Source: an uncultured Pelagibacteraceae bacterium
GTDB lineage: Bacteria; Pseudomonadota; Alphaproteobacteria; Pelagibacterales; Pelagibacteraceae
DNA: 41,076 nt
Direction: 5' to 3'
Assembly (NCBI GenBank): GCA_902540545.1
Contig: CACBMY010000001.1
Span: 1-41,076, forward strand
In this document: one piece after another, positions 24,482 to 33,192 of the stretch
Layout: each line of letters opens with the position of its first letter
Numbering within the stretch: the stretch's first letter is position 1
Notes under the pieces: model-generated
Databases searched by the model: none
What the model was told of the DNA's origin: nothing
Seen by the model: only the letters and a program-made list of their open reading frames with translations
Position numbers and translations under genes: made by a program

Positions 24482-25722
24482 AACTTATAAAAGGAATTCC
24501 TGTAATAGACCAGGGCAATAAACTTGGATTTTGGGGAGATAAATTTGGAGGTAACTTTGTTCCTGAAACCTTAAAAAAACCTATCGAAGATTTAGAAGTA
24601 CTATTTAACAAACTTAAAAAAGATAAAAAATTTATACAAGAAAGAGATAAATATTTTAAAGATTGGATTGGTGTACCTACTCGGTTTATAAAATTAGAAA
24701 ATTTGACAAGACATGTAGGTGGTGCTCAGATTTGGTCTAAAGTTGTTTCAGATGCAAACGGTGGAGCACACAAGATCTATAACGCAACGGTCCATTGTTT
24801 ACTTGCGAAACGTTCTGGTAAAAAAGTTATATGTGGAGATACCGGCGCTGGGTATGCAGGTAAAATGTTGAGTATGGCAGCAAAAAAGTTTGGTCTTAAG
24901 TGTAAAATTTTCATGGGCGCAAAAGATATTGCAAGACAACAACCAAATGTAAAAGCCATGAAAAAAAATGGCGCCGAGGTAGTTCCAGTTTATTCAGGAA
25001 GTCAAACACTTGTGGATGCTGTTTCAGAGTGTATGAGGTTCTGGGTTGCTAATTGTGATACAAGCGCGATGTGTGTGGGTAGTACGGTAGGCCCGGCTGT
25101 GTTTGTACGTATTTGTGGTTGGAGCACTAGTCAAATTTCGAGAGAACTTAAAGTTCAATTAATTGATGAGTTTGGATCAATTCCAAAAAAGCTTAAACTT
25201 TATAATTGTGTGGGTGGTGGGAGTTCAAGTTTTGGTTTTTGGAATGAATTTATGGATTATGATAAAAAGCAGTGTGAATTTATTGGCGTAGAAGCTGGGG
25301 GGCCTGCAAAAAGTAAAAAGCACGCAGCACCTTTAACTTATGGTTCGAAAATTGGAATTCTACATGGTGCAGCCCAATATGTTAATCAAAACTCAGATGG
25401 ACAAATAGAAGAGACAGAGTCTATATCGGCAGGTTTGGATTACCCTGGAATTTCTCCGCTTCATTGTTTTTTGAAAGACACGAAGAGAGCTAGATATACT
25501 GCTGCAAGTGATGAACAAGCATTAGAAGCTTACAAACTTGTTACTAGATTCGAAAAATTAAAACCATCTCTTGAACCTAGCCACGCGTTCGCTGTTGCAA
25601 TATCAGAATCTAAAAAATTAAGCAAAGACACAGTTGTAGTGGTTAATAGTTGTGGTGATGCTTACAAGGATCGGGGAATTTTAGAAAAGAGATTAGGAAA
25701 AAAATATGTTAAATCCAATTAG
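24478..25722 (+). CDS. trpB: Tryptophan synthase beta chain, with atypical active-site motifs
   Basis: By position (trpF-trpB-trpA, ATGA overlap with trpF, 17-nt overlap with trpA) and overall match (FGGNFVPETLKKP, GAEVVPVYSGSQTL, FIGVEAGG, SISAGLDYPGISPLH, LEPSHAFA) this is TrpB of 414 residues, which joins indole and serine using PLP. The PLP lysine is K99 (GGAHKIYNA). Many usual residues differ: the KREDLNHTG loop is SKVVSDANGG; ETGAGQHG is DTGAGYAG (the catalytic Glu becomes D121); GGGSNAIG is GGGSSSFG; NLSGRGDKD is NSCGDAYKD. There are 11 cysteines. Parts look more G-rich than neighbours. Either a divergent TrpB or one with changed substrate use. Confidence 0.85.
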   Translation: MKLIKGIPVIDQGNKLGFWGDKFGGNFVPETLKKPIEDLEVLFNKLKKDKKFIQERDKYFKDWIGVPTRFIKLENLTRHVGGAQIWSKVVSDANGGAHKIYNATVHCLLAKRSGKKVICGDTGAGYAGKMLSMAAKKFGLKCKIFMGAKDIARQQPNVKAMKKNGAEVVPVYSGSQTLVDAVSECMRFWVANCDTSAMCVGSTVGPAVFVRICGWSTSQISRELKVQLIDEFGSIPKKLKLYNCVGGGSSSFGFWNEFMDYDKKQCEFIGVEAGGPAKSKKHAAPLTYGSKIGILHGAAQYVNQNSDGQIEETESISAGLDYPGISPLHCFLKDTKRARYTAASDEQALEAYKLVTRFEKLKPSLEPSHAFAVAISESKKLSKDTVVVVNSCGDAYKDRGILEKRLGKKYVKSN

Positions 25723-26506
25723 TGCAGCATTTATAAAAGCTAAACAAGAAAATAGGCCTGCTTTACTAACTTATACTGTTGCTGGAGATAGCTCAAAAAA
25801 ACAATCTTTAGATATATTAAAATCAATTTCTAAAAATGCAGATATTTTGGAAGTAGGTGTGCCTCATAACACCCCCGTAGCAGACGGAAGTCAAATTCAA
25901 ACAAGTGCGTATAGAGCAATCAAAAATGGAATTAAAGTAAACGATATTTTTAAAATAGTAAAAGACTTCAAAAAGTTTGATAAAAATAAACCCATTATCT
26001 TAATGGGTTATTACAATATGATCTTTCAATATGATGAAAATAAATTCTTAAATAAATGTAAGTTGTCTGGGGTGAATGGATTAATAGTTGTGGATTTACC
26101 TTGGCCAGAAAATAAGGATTTCGCTAAAAAATGTAAAAAAAAATCAATTTATTTTATTCAGCTTTTATCACCAACAACGACAAAACAAAGGCTTAAGAAA
26201 ATTATGAAAGACTCTCATCCTATGAGTTATTTTATTTCAATGTTGAGTACTACAGGAGGTAAATTAAAAGGATCCCCTGAAGATATATTAAAAAATTATG
26301 CCAAAATAAAAAAAATTAATCCAAAAAAGGAAATTGTTATTGGTTTTGGAATCACAGAAAAAACAATTGGCAAACTCAAATCTGCAGATGGATTGGTTGT
26401 TGGAAGTGCTATTTGTAAGGAAATTAGCAAGAGTTTAAAGCATAGACAAAATCCTGTCACAAATGTAAGTAAACTTGTAAAAAAATTAAAAAAAAAAATT
26501 CAATGA
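25706..26506 (+). CDS. trpA: Tryptophan synthase alpha chain
   Basis: Cleaves indole-3-glycerol phosphate and feeds indole to TrpB. The 266-residue TIM barrel keeps catalytic E49 and D60 at the same numbers as E. coli (LEVGVPHNTPVADG), though the family FSDP is HNTP. Also seen: ILMGYYNMIFQY, LIVVDLPWPE, APTTT-like SPTTT, GFGITEKTIG and VVGSAICKEI. The usual SVTGVTG stretch is SMLSTTGG, keeping the phosphate-side TG. The parallel oddities of TrpA and TrpB suggest they changed together. It overlaps accD by 4 nt. Confidence 0.93.
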   Translation: MLNPISAAFIKAKQENRPALLTYTVAGDSSKKQSLDILKSISKNADILEVGVPHNTPVADGSQIQTSAYRAIKNGIKVNDIFKIVKDFKKFDKNKPIILMGYYNMIFQYDENKFLNKCKLSGVNGLIVVDLPWPENKDFAKKCKKKSIYFIQLLSPTTTKQRLKKIMKDSHPMSYFISMLSTTGGKLKGSPEDILKNYAKIKKINPKKEIVIGFGITEKTIGKLKSADGLVVGSAICKEISKSLKHRQNPVTNVSKLVKKLKKKIQ

Positions 26507-27435
26507 ACTGGATTACAAAAGCTTTAAGTTTTGGTGAAAAGATAAAAAAGGTTTTAAAAAAGAGACCTTCAAAAGAAGATATTGCAAATTCTGATTGGAC
26601 TAGCTGTTGCAAAGGTCCAATACTAAAAAAAGATCTCGAAGAAAATTTATGGGTGTGCAGCTCGTGCGGGAAACATCATAGAATAAATTGTAAACAAAGA
26701 TTTGATATTATTTTTGGAAAAAATGCTTACGAAATACTTGATACACCAATACCTGCCGAAGACCCTCTTGAGTGGGTGGATACAAAATCATACAAGGAAA
26801 GATTAAAATCAGCAAGAAAGAAAACTAGTCAAAATTCTGCAGTGATGATTGCCAAGGGTAAAATAAATGGAATTGAGGTAACAGCTGGAGCAATAAATTT
26901 TGAATTTATTGGTGGCTCTGTTGGAGCTGCGGAAGGTGAAGCAATTATTTATGGTGTTCAACATGCTATTGACAATCAAACACCATTTGTTTTCTTTCCT
27001 TGTGGTGGAGGACAAAGAATGTTTGAGTCTCCTATTGCCCTCGCAAATATGACAAGAACTACCCTTGCTATTAATGAACTTAAAAAAAATAATCTTCCTT
27101 ATTTAGTTTGTTTTACAGATCCAACAGCTGGTGGAATTACTGCATCTTTTGCGATGTTAGGCGACATTCATTTTGCTGAACCTGGTTGTTTAATTGCCTT
27201 TGCAGGAAAAAGAGTTATACAAGCAACAGTAAAAGAAGAACTTAGTTCAGACTTTCAAACATCTGAGTTCGTCGAAAAGCATGGATTTGTGGACAGAATT
27301 GTTGAACGAAAAGATTTAAAAACCGAAATAAGCTTACTATTATCAATATTGTTAAAAAAAGATAACGCGGTAAATGAAAAGCAAATAAATGAAACTTCAA
27401 ACAATATTGAACCGCTTGCAAAAGCTGCATCCTAA
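26503..27435 (+). CDS. accD: Acetyl-CoA carboxylase carboxyltransferase subunit beta
   Basis: Partner of AccA in the carboxyltransferase half-reaction. The 310-residue protein has the N-terminal zinc ribbon (SCCKGPI then VCSSCGKHHRI), followed by the crotonase core: VTAGAINFEFIGGSVGAAEGE, PFVFFPCGGGQRMFESP, TDPTAGGITASFAMLGD and LIAFAGKRVIQ. The trpA-accD-folC order is conserved in alphaproteobacteria. Its last 47 nt overlap the start of folC, an unusually long same-strand overlap, but the homology of both proteins supports it. Confidence 0.97.
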   Translation: MNWITKALSFGEKIKKVLKKRPSKEDIANSDWTSCCKGPILKKDLEENLWVCSSCGKHHRINCKQRFDIIFGKNAYEILDTPIPAEDPLEWVDTKSYKERLKSARKKTSQNSAVMIAKGKINGIEVTAGAINFEFIGGSVGAAEGEAIIYGVQHAIDNQTPFVFFPCGGGQRMFESPIALANMTRTTLAINELKKNNLPYLVCFTDPTAGGITASFAMLGDIHFAEPGCLIAFAGKRVIQATVKEELSSDFQTSEFVEKHGFVDRIVERKDLKTEISLLLSILLKKDNAVNEKQINETSNNIEPLAKAAS

Positions 27436-28654
27436 AGAAATTGACCTAAGTCTAGATAGAATTAAAAATCTTTGTAAAAAATTAGGTGATCCTCAAAAAA
27501 AATTAAAATACATATCTGTAGTTGGAACAAATGGAAAGTATTCAACTATACAGGCACTAAGATCAATTTTAAAAACAGCCAATATAAATTGTAATATTTA
27601 TACTAGCCCACATATTCAAAAAATTAATGAGAGATTTATTTTTAATGACGAAGAAATATCTGATGATAACTTGTCTAAGTTATTAATAGAAGCTGAAAAT
27701 TTTAATAATGGAGAACAAATAACTTACTTCGAAATATTAACTGCAGCATATTTTTATCATGCGAGTAAATTCAAAGACAAAATAAATATCATAGAAAGCG
27801 GTTTATTTCATAGATTTGATGCAACAAATATTATTGATAATAATTTATCAAGTATTGTTACTTCAATTGGATTAGATCATTTAGATTGGTTACCAAAAAA
27901 CGAGCAGAATATTGAAAATATTGTTTACGAAAAAACCTCATCTCTACTAAATTCTACTATTGTGGTTAGCAAGCAAAGCTCAGATGAAATATTAAATTTA
28001 ATAAAAAAAACAATTAATAATAATCAATCAAAAAAAATAATTTATAAAGATCATTTTAATTATTCATTAAGTGAAAATAATTTTATTTATTATGAAGATG
28101 AATATGGTGGTTTAAAATTACCAAAACCAAATCTTTTAGGTAATTTTCAAATTGATAATTGTGCAACCGCTATTGCTACACTAAGAAATTTACAACTGGG
28201 AGTAAAAGATGAAAATATTAAAGAAGGCATTACTAAGATAAAAAGTATTGCAAGACTGCAAGAAATCAAATCTGGAAAACTTAAAGATATTTGTAAGGAT
28301 AATAAATTATATTTAGATGGCTCACATAATCCTTTAGGTGCAAGAGCTCTTAATGAATATTTAAACACTCTTGATTGTAAAAAACATTTAATTCTTGGAA
28401 TGATGTCTAATAAAGATCATGAAGAATATTTAAGCAAATTTAATAATATATCATCCATAACAACAATTGATATTCCTAACCAACCTAATGCTATCAAAGG
28501 AATAGATTTAAAGGAAAAGTTAAATAAATATCCTAATGTTAGTTACAAAAAATCTATTGAAGAAGCTCTTTTGTCGCTAAATCCAGAAAAAGATGATTTG
28601 ATAATGATAACTGGGTCTTTATATCTTGCTGGAGAATTACTTAATAAAAATTAA
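27389..28654 (+). CDS. folC: Dihydrofolate synthase / folylpolyglutamate synthase
   Basis: Adds glutamate to dihydropteroate and to folates. The start inside accD is supported by the family N-terminus LHPKEIDLSLDRIKNL. The 421-residue protein keeps TSPHIQKINERF, DHLDWL, RLQEI and DGSHNPLGARAL. Two usually strict motifs differ: the P-loop GTNGKGST is GTNGKYST (Tyr51), and EVGLGGRLDATN is ESGLFHRFDATN (136-147). The two changes lie near the same nucleotide pocket, so they may compensate. The stop overlaps the convergent trxA by 4 nt. Confidence 0.92.
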   Translation: MKLQTILNRLQKLHPKEIDLSLDRIKNLCKKLGDPQKKLKYISVVGTNGKYSTIQALRSILKTANINCNIYTSPHIQKINERFIFNDEEISDDNLSKLLIEAENFNNGEQITYFEILTAAYFYHASKFKDKINIIESGLFHRFDATNIIDNNLSSIVTSIGLDHLDWLPKNEQNIENIVYEKTSSLLNSTIVVSKQSSDEILNLIKKTINNNQSKKIIYKDHFNYSLSENNFIYYEDEYGGLKLPKPNLLGNFQIDNCATAIATLRNLQLGVKDENIKEGITKIKSIARLQEIKSGKLKDICKDNKLYLDGSHNPLGARALNEYLNTLDCKKHLILGMMSNKDHEEYLSKFNNISSITTIDIPNQPNAIKGIDLKEKLNKYPNVSYKKSIEEALLSLNPEKDDLIMITGSLYLAGELLNKN

Positions 28655-28971
28655 ATATTTTCTTTTATAAAAGCCACAATGTCACTCTTTGGAGTTGCTC
28701 CAACTTTGGTTGCTTTTAATTCACCACCTTTAAATAAAAGCATTGTTGGAATTCCACGAACACCATACTTAGTTGGCATGTTAGGTTCTGAGTCTATGTC
28801 ATGTTTTGCAATGACAATATCATTTGCCATCTCCTCTGAAATTTCCTCTAAAATTGGTCCAACCATTTTACATGGCCCACACCATTCGGCCCAAAAATCA
28901 ACTAAAACGGGTTTATCATTTTTTAAAACTTGTTCTTCAAATATTTCGTCTGTAACTTTTAATGTTGCCAT
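28651..28971 (-). CDS. trxA: Thioredoxin
   Basis: General disulfide reductase of the cytoplasm. The 106-residue protein has the standard fold and active site FWAEWCGPCK (C31, C34), with cis-Pro in RGIPTMLLFKGG. folC-trxA adjacency is typical of alphaproteobacteria, but the usual neighbours addAB are not here. A TATATA box lies 6 nt before the ATG with TTGATA 16 bp further up, so the transcript may be leaderless. Confidence 0.97.
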   Translation of the reverse strand: MATLKVTDEIFEEQVLKNDKPVLVDFWAEWCGPCKMVGPILEEISEEMANDIVIAKHDIDSEPNMPTKYGVRGIPTMLLFKGGELKATKVGATPKSDIVAFIKENI

Positions 28972-29028
28972 TAGCTTTATATATAAATAAAAATTTTTTT
29001 ATCAATAGTTAAAAAAGAAATGTTAAAA

Positions 29029-29037
29029 TTATCCACA
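29029..29037 (+). promoter_or_regulatory. Perfect DnaA box between sbcB and trxA
   Basis: TTATCCACA lies directly next to the sbcB stop and upstream of the trxA promoter region. It matches the DnaA consensus exactly. A single box is weak evidence of function; similar perfect boxes lie at 9398-9406 (inside dnaX) and 36592-36600. Confidence 0.35.
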
Positions 29038-30471
29038 TTAAACATTTTCATACTTTTTTTGTATTAACATTGCATATTCATTAAACTCGTCTAGTAGTGA
29101 TAGCTTTTCGTTATCATTCTCATTAGTATATTTTTCTCTCAGAGTATCAATTTCTGTGTAGAGTGTTGGAATTGTCCACCATTTTTCTTTCTTTTCACTC
29201 AAAATTCGCTTTGCAATTTCTCGTTTTATTGTTTTAAGCATACTCTCGGGTAGAACTTCGGGTGCCTCTTGATATATGATTTTTTTTCCAAAACCTACTA
29301 AACGATCATCATCAAATTTATCTAATAATTTAAGTTTATCTTTCCATGATGCTGCATGCCAAGCGGGAAATAAGGCAGTATCTTTGTTTGATGTAAATTT
29401 AGTATAAATACTTTCTTCAGCATATATATCTTCTTGTGTTTTAGACTGTTCTTTTTCTTCAGCTACTTCTCTTAATGCATGAAGTATATTTTGGGAAAAT
29501 TTCTCGTTATTTTTAACAATATCTGCTCTTTTACTGATTAATGACTTATCCATGGCGCTATAAGGTTCTTCTTGCATACCATATTTTGCATCTACAATAA
29601 TTGGAGCCTTGTTAGATCTAATAGTTCTTAAAAATTTAGGAGACTTTTTCATTTCAACTTTTAGTTCATTTATCGATAAATTTAATAAAGGTTCTATATC
29701 AATCCTTAAGTCGAATGCATAATACCAACCCGCATATATTGGATGCATACAATATTTTTGATGAAGAGGAGCAACTAGATGAAGTCTAGATTTACCATAG
29801 TAATATTCATTTAAAGTAACTACTTCACCTTTTTTAATTATAGTTTCAGTGTCTGATTTATTTGCAGTTTTAAAAAAAGACTCCCAAGTGCCTGGTTGTT
29901 TTTTTTTAACTATATTTAAAACTTTAGCAGTCATAATACTATCGCTTAAAGCACTATGGGCATCTGTTGAGTCAATACCTTGCATTCTTGCTAATGATTC
30001 TAACTTAAACACTGCATTATTTTTTTCATTAAATTCTACTTCTAAAATCGAAGGATCAATTGCATATGCTGCCCGAGCAATATTAATCCCATCGTGTCTC
30101 TTGTTTGGAGCTGAGTTCGTTAAATATGGATATCTAATCCCTTTAAAAAACTCTTTTCTTATCATTTCATCATCAAATCCTATGTTAGACCAACCAAGAA
30201 ATACTGCTGGACTCCACTTTTTAAATATTTTTTCAACTTCTCCTAACATTTGATAATGAGAAAGATTAGTTTGAGTTAATTGTTTTATTGATGTCTTATT
30301 TACAATAAGTGCCATAGCCTGAAAGACCTCTCCTTCTGGTAAACTACACCTTAAATTAAATCTGTCTTTTTCTTTAAAATTCTCATCAACTAAAACACCA
30401 CCTATTTCAATAATACTTCCAAAATCTGTGCTTGCACTCGATGATTCTATATCCCAAATTGCTAAATTCAT
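29038..30471 (-). CDS. sbcB: Exodeoxyribonuclease I (SbcB family)
   Basis: A 3'-5' single-strand DNA exonuclease of the DEDDh class, 477 residues as in E. coli ExoI. Catalytic motifs are DIES (D7, E9; E. coli has DYET), GWSNIGFDDEMIRKEF and DAHSALSDSIMTAKV (His and last Asp). The following SH3-like region (GKSRLHLVAPLH, HPIYAGWYYAFDL) and the C-terminal helical domain complete the family architecture. A good Shine-Dalgarno (GAGGA) sits 9 nt before the ATG, rare in this window. It is separated by 124 bp from the next nuclease gene, in which I see no clear site. Confidence 0.9.
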   Translation of the reverse strand: MNLAIWDIESSSASTDFGSIIEIGGVLVDENFKEKDRFNLRCSLPEGEVFQAMALIVNKTSIKQLTQTNLSHYQMLGEVEKIFKKWSPAVFLGWSNIGFDDEMIRKEFFKGIRYPYLTNSAPNKRHDGINIARAAYAIDPSILEVEFNEKNNAVFKLESLARMQGIDSTDAHSALSDSIMTAKVLNIVKKKQPGTWESFFKTANKSDTETIIKKGEVVTLNEYYYGKSRLHLVAPLHQKYCMHPIYAGWYYAFDLRIDIEPLLNLSINELKVEMKKSPKFLRTIRSNKAPIIVDAKYGMQEEPYSAMDKSLISKRADIVKNNEKFSQNILHALREVAEEKEQSKTQEDIYAEESIYTKFTSNKDTALFPAWHAASWKDKLKLLDKFDDDRLVGFGKKIIYQEAPEVLPESMLKTIKREIAKRILSEKKEKWWTIPTLYTEIDTLREKYTNENDNEKLSLLDEFNEYAMLIQKKYENV

Positions 30472-30595
30472 AATTTTATCCTCAAATTAGCTAATATTTT
30501 ATGGGTTTTTGGAAAGTTTTTTAAAGACTTAACCATTAGCATATAAACGATTAGCTCAGGTATTAATAACTCTTTTATGGATAGGTTAAATAAAG

Positions 30596-31282
30596 TCAAG
30601 ATATATTATTCAATTCGTAAAACTTTTTAACCCTTCCTAAAAATAAATTTTGATACATTTCTAATTCAGCTCCTTCAATTTTAAATTCTTGAAACAAAAT
30701 ATCTTTAGTACAAAGCAAAATTATTCCTGCTTTCATTTTAGTTCCATGAACAACATCATGTGCTAAAGTATAGGCACCAAGTTGTAAAAAATAATCCTGA
30801 ATATAATCTGATTTTTTTGGCTTATTAGCCTGTTTGAAGTCAACTATTACATCTCTACCCTCATACAAAGCTATCATATCAGCTGTCCCAGCATATTGTT
30901 CCGGATAATACAAAGTTTCTTCCATCCCATATACTTCATCAAGACGTCCAGTAATTCCTTTTTGAATTATTTCTTTAGCCATATTTTTATATTGCTCGTT
31001 ACTTTCAAAAAAACTTTCATTAATTCTTCCTCTTAAATAATCTTCAATATATGAATGCATGGATGTGCCCCTTGATGATGCTTCTGTTTTAATTCTATTT
31101 GCTTCTTTAATTCCTACTCTCTCTTTCCAGTTAGCTAAAGCTGCTTTTTCTTCCTCTGACTTGGTGGCACTTAAAATTGTTGTAACACTTGGTAATTTAT
31201 TATCTCCTAATAAATATTTTCTATATCCATCTTCAATTGATCTAGAAGATTTTGGATAATTGTATTTATTATTCCATTTCAT
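30596..31282 (-). CDS. PD-(D/E)XK exonuclease (MGME1 / RecB-nuclease-like)
   Basis: A 228-residue nuclease of the PD-(D/E)XK superfamily, resembling mitochondrial MGME1 and small phage exonucleases. Motifs: RGTSMHSYIEDYL (RecB-type helix with His), YAGTADMIALYEGRDVIVDFKQ, in which the GxxD Asp and the D-x-K of VDFKQ are the catalytic set, and the Q-rich helix IQDYFLQLGAYTLAHD. The start MKWNNKYNYPK is preferred; ATG at 31300 is also in frame. Sited between exonuclease I and RmuC, so a role in DNA end processing is likely. No phage genes adjoin it. Confidence 0.8.
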   Translation of the reverse strand: MKWNNKYNYPKSSRSIEDGYRKYLLGDNKLPSVTTILSATKSEEEKAALANWKERVGIKEANRIKTEASSRGTSMHSYIEDYLRGRINESFFESNEQYKNMAKEIIQKGITGRLDEVYGMEETLYYPEQYAGTADMIALYEGRDVIVDFKQANKPKKSDYIQDYFLQLGAYTLAHDVVHGTKMKAGIILLCTKDILFQEFKIEGAELEMYQNLFLGRVKKFYELNNIS

Positions 31283-31317
31283 TATATCACTTATAAACAT
31301 TGATTATTAAAATTAAA

Positions 31318-32373
31318 TTAATTTTTTAATTGTTTCTGATTAACTGTAAATTTCTCTACATTCTCAGATTGTAAAGCTTTTTCAATTTGATCTGGGTCTT
31401 TAATATTTTCTAAGGTTCTTGTAATTGATCTTGCATCTTTACCAAAACTGTCAACAACACTCATCGCTTCTTCAAGTTTTTTTCTTAAGACCAAGACGTT
31501 ATCAAAATGCTTTGAAAATCTTGTACTTATAGTCTTTAAATGATCGTAAATTTCAGTTGCATGTTTTTGAACTTTTAATGTTTGGAAACCAAGATGGTAA
31601 GACTGTATTAAAGCACAAATAGTATTTGGACCAGCAATTGTAACTTTATATTTTTTTCTTAGTTCTTCCATCAACAATTCTTTAGTTTTAGGATCTCTAT
31701 AACTAGCTAATTCTGCATAGAGACCTTCTGTGGGCACATATACAATTGCAAAATCGGTTGTTATGGGTGGATTAATGTATTTTTGATTAACAGCTTTTGA
31801 TTTTGTCCTAAATGCAGATGCCAATTCATTTCTAGCTGATGATAATGCGTCTTTATCTTTATTTTGGAAAGCTTCATCTACTGCTTTATATTTTTCAATT
31901 GGCCAATGGCTATCTATTGGACACATCACATCATTTTGTAGCTTAATAGCAAACTCTACTAAATCTCTAGTCTCTTCTGGCTTCATTTTTGCATTTGCGA
32001 TGTATTGAGATGCTGGAAGTAAATCTTCTAAAATACTTGCAAGAGAAAATTCACTTAATCCACCGTATTGTTTAACGCCCGCTAAAATTCTACTAAAATT
32101 ATTTTGACTTGATTGAATATCTTCAACTTGTTTGTTAAATGATGCAACTTTTTCATCAACACGACTTAGTGCACCTGTCATATCTTTGGCAACTTCTTTA
32201 CTCATGCTACTAAAAGAGTCGTTTAATGAACTCTTAAGACTATCTATATCAGTCTTGATTTTTGCAAAATCATCTTCTTTGTTATCTTTTTCAGGTTCTT
32301 TTCTAAATTTTAAAAATAAAGCTATATTTACCAATAAAACTACAGCAACTAATAAAACAATTAATATGTCCAT
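31318..32373 (-). CDS. rmuC: DNA recombination protein RmuC
   Basis: RmuC-family proteins limit inversions and rearrangements at repeats; the fold has a PD-(D/E)XK-like nuclease core. The 351-residue protein begins with a membrane helix (about residues 2-22), then a coiled-coil stretch (DIDSLKSSLNDSFSSMSKEVAKDM), then the core with GGLSEFSLASILEDLLP, VEFAIKLQ, MCPIDSHWPIEKY, FAIVYVPTEGLYAEL, TIAGPNTICALIQSYHLGF and a C-terminal helix. The core His (SHWP) stands where many members have a Lys (DSKFP). It continues the nuclease cluster. Confidence 0.88.
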   Translation of the reverse strand: MDILIVLLVAVVLLVNIALFLKFRKEPEKDNKEDDFAKIKTDIDSLKSSLNDSFSSMSKEVAKDMTGALSRVDEKVASFNKQVEDIQSSQNNFSRILAGVKQYGGLSEFSLASILEDLLPASQYIANAKMKPEETRDLVEFAIKLQNDVMCPIDSHWPIEKYKAVDEAFQNKDKDALSSARNELASAFRTKSKAVNQKYINPPITTDFAIVYVPTEGLYAELASYRDPKTKELLMEELRKKYKVTIAGPNTICALIQSYHLGFQTLKVQKHATEIYDHLKTISTRFSKHFDNVLVLRKKLEEAMSVVDSFGKDARSITRTLENIKDPDQIEKALQSENVEKFTVNQKQLKN

Positions 32374-32479
32374 GATTCTCTAAGTTATACTCCAATATTT
32401 AAATTTCAATTTATATTTTCTTTTTTAAATTCTGTGTATGTGTCAAAAAAATTTGAGAAAATTATTATTAATAATCCAC

Positions 32480-32492
32480 TTATCGTCGATAA
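32480..32492. repeat. 13-bp perfect palindrome downstream of hisG
   Basis: TTATCG-T-CGATAA in the 129-bp gap between hisG and rmuC, 10 bp past the hisG stop. The single-base centre rules out a simple hairpin, so a protein site is more likely than a terminator. Function unknown. Confidence 0.3.
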
Positions 32493-32502
32493 TAATCTAA
32501 GC

Positions 32503-33192
32503 TTATTTGCTAACTAAATTTATAAGTCTATTTAAGTCCTTTAACTTATTTGATTTCTTAGATGTCATTAAGCAAGCCTGAGAGTGAAGGATTATTCCAT
32601 CTTTTAATATTCTTAAATTGTTAGCCTTTAAAGTTGCTCCCGTTGAAGTTATATCAGTTATAATTTCTGATGATCCGGTAAATGGATATATCTCAGTAGC
32701 ACCAAGACTATTAACCAATTTAAATTGCGTCACTCCTCTGGAGAACATGAATTCTCTTGTAAGATTTGGGTATTTTGTAGCTATACGTAATCTATTTCTT
32801 TTTTTATCTTTAAATTCAAAAGCTATTTCCTCAAGATCTGGCATTGTCTGTACATCTATCCAATCATCTGGGATTGCAACTACCAATGTAGCCTTTCCGA
32901 AATCATACTTTTTTTTTACGATCACCTTTTTTTGAATATTAATTTCGCTTTCCTTTAATAAATCATATCCAGAAAAACCAATATCTAAAGATCCATCTGC
33001 AAGACGTTCTACTATCTCTCTAGCATGGAGATAATTAATAACTATATTTTTTTTTCCTTTGATAAATCCAAATAAGTCTCTCTCACCTCTCTCAGAGAGA
33101 ATTTTTAATTTCTTTTTTTTAAAAATATTTAATACACCAGACCGTAAACGACCTTTACTTGGAATTCCAATTTTTATGATGTTGTTACTCAT
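32503..33192 (-). CDS. hisG: ATP phosphoribosyltransferase, short form (HisG-S)
   Basis: First step of histidine synthesis: ATP plus PRPP. The 229-residue short form lacks the C-terminal regulatory domain and needs HisZ, which is encoded two genes upstream. Motifs include GIPSKGRLRSGVLNIFKK, LADGSLDIGFSGYDLL, RIATKYPNLTREFM and the PRPP-binding region ITDITSTGATLKANNL. It overlaps the sulfotransferase gene by 8 nt, so the his cluster is translationally coupled through it. Confidence 0.94.
   Translation of the reverse strand: MSNNIIKIGIPSKGRLRSGVLNIFKKKKLKILSERGERDLFGFIKGKKNIVINYLHAREIVERLADGSLDIGFSGYDLLKESEINIQKKVIVKKKYDFGKATLVVAIPDDWIDVQTMPDLEEIAFEFKDKKRNRLRIATKYPNLTREFMFSRGVTQFKLVNSLGATEIYPFTGSSEIITDITSTGATLKANNLRILKDGIILHSQACLMTSKKSNKLKDLNRLINLVSK

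Noticed and set aside
30596..31300. Phage remnant around the MGME1-like nuclease
   Set aside because: Such nucleases occur in phages infecting SAR11, but there is no integrase, structural gene or att repeat, and neighbours are cellular genes.
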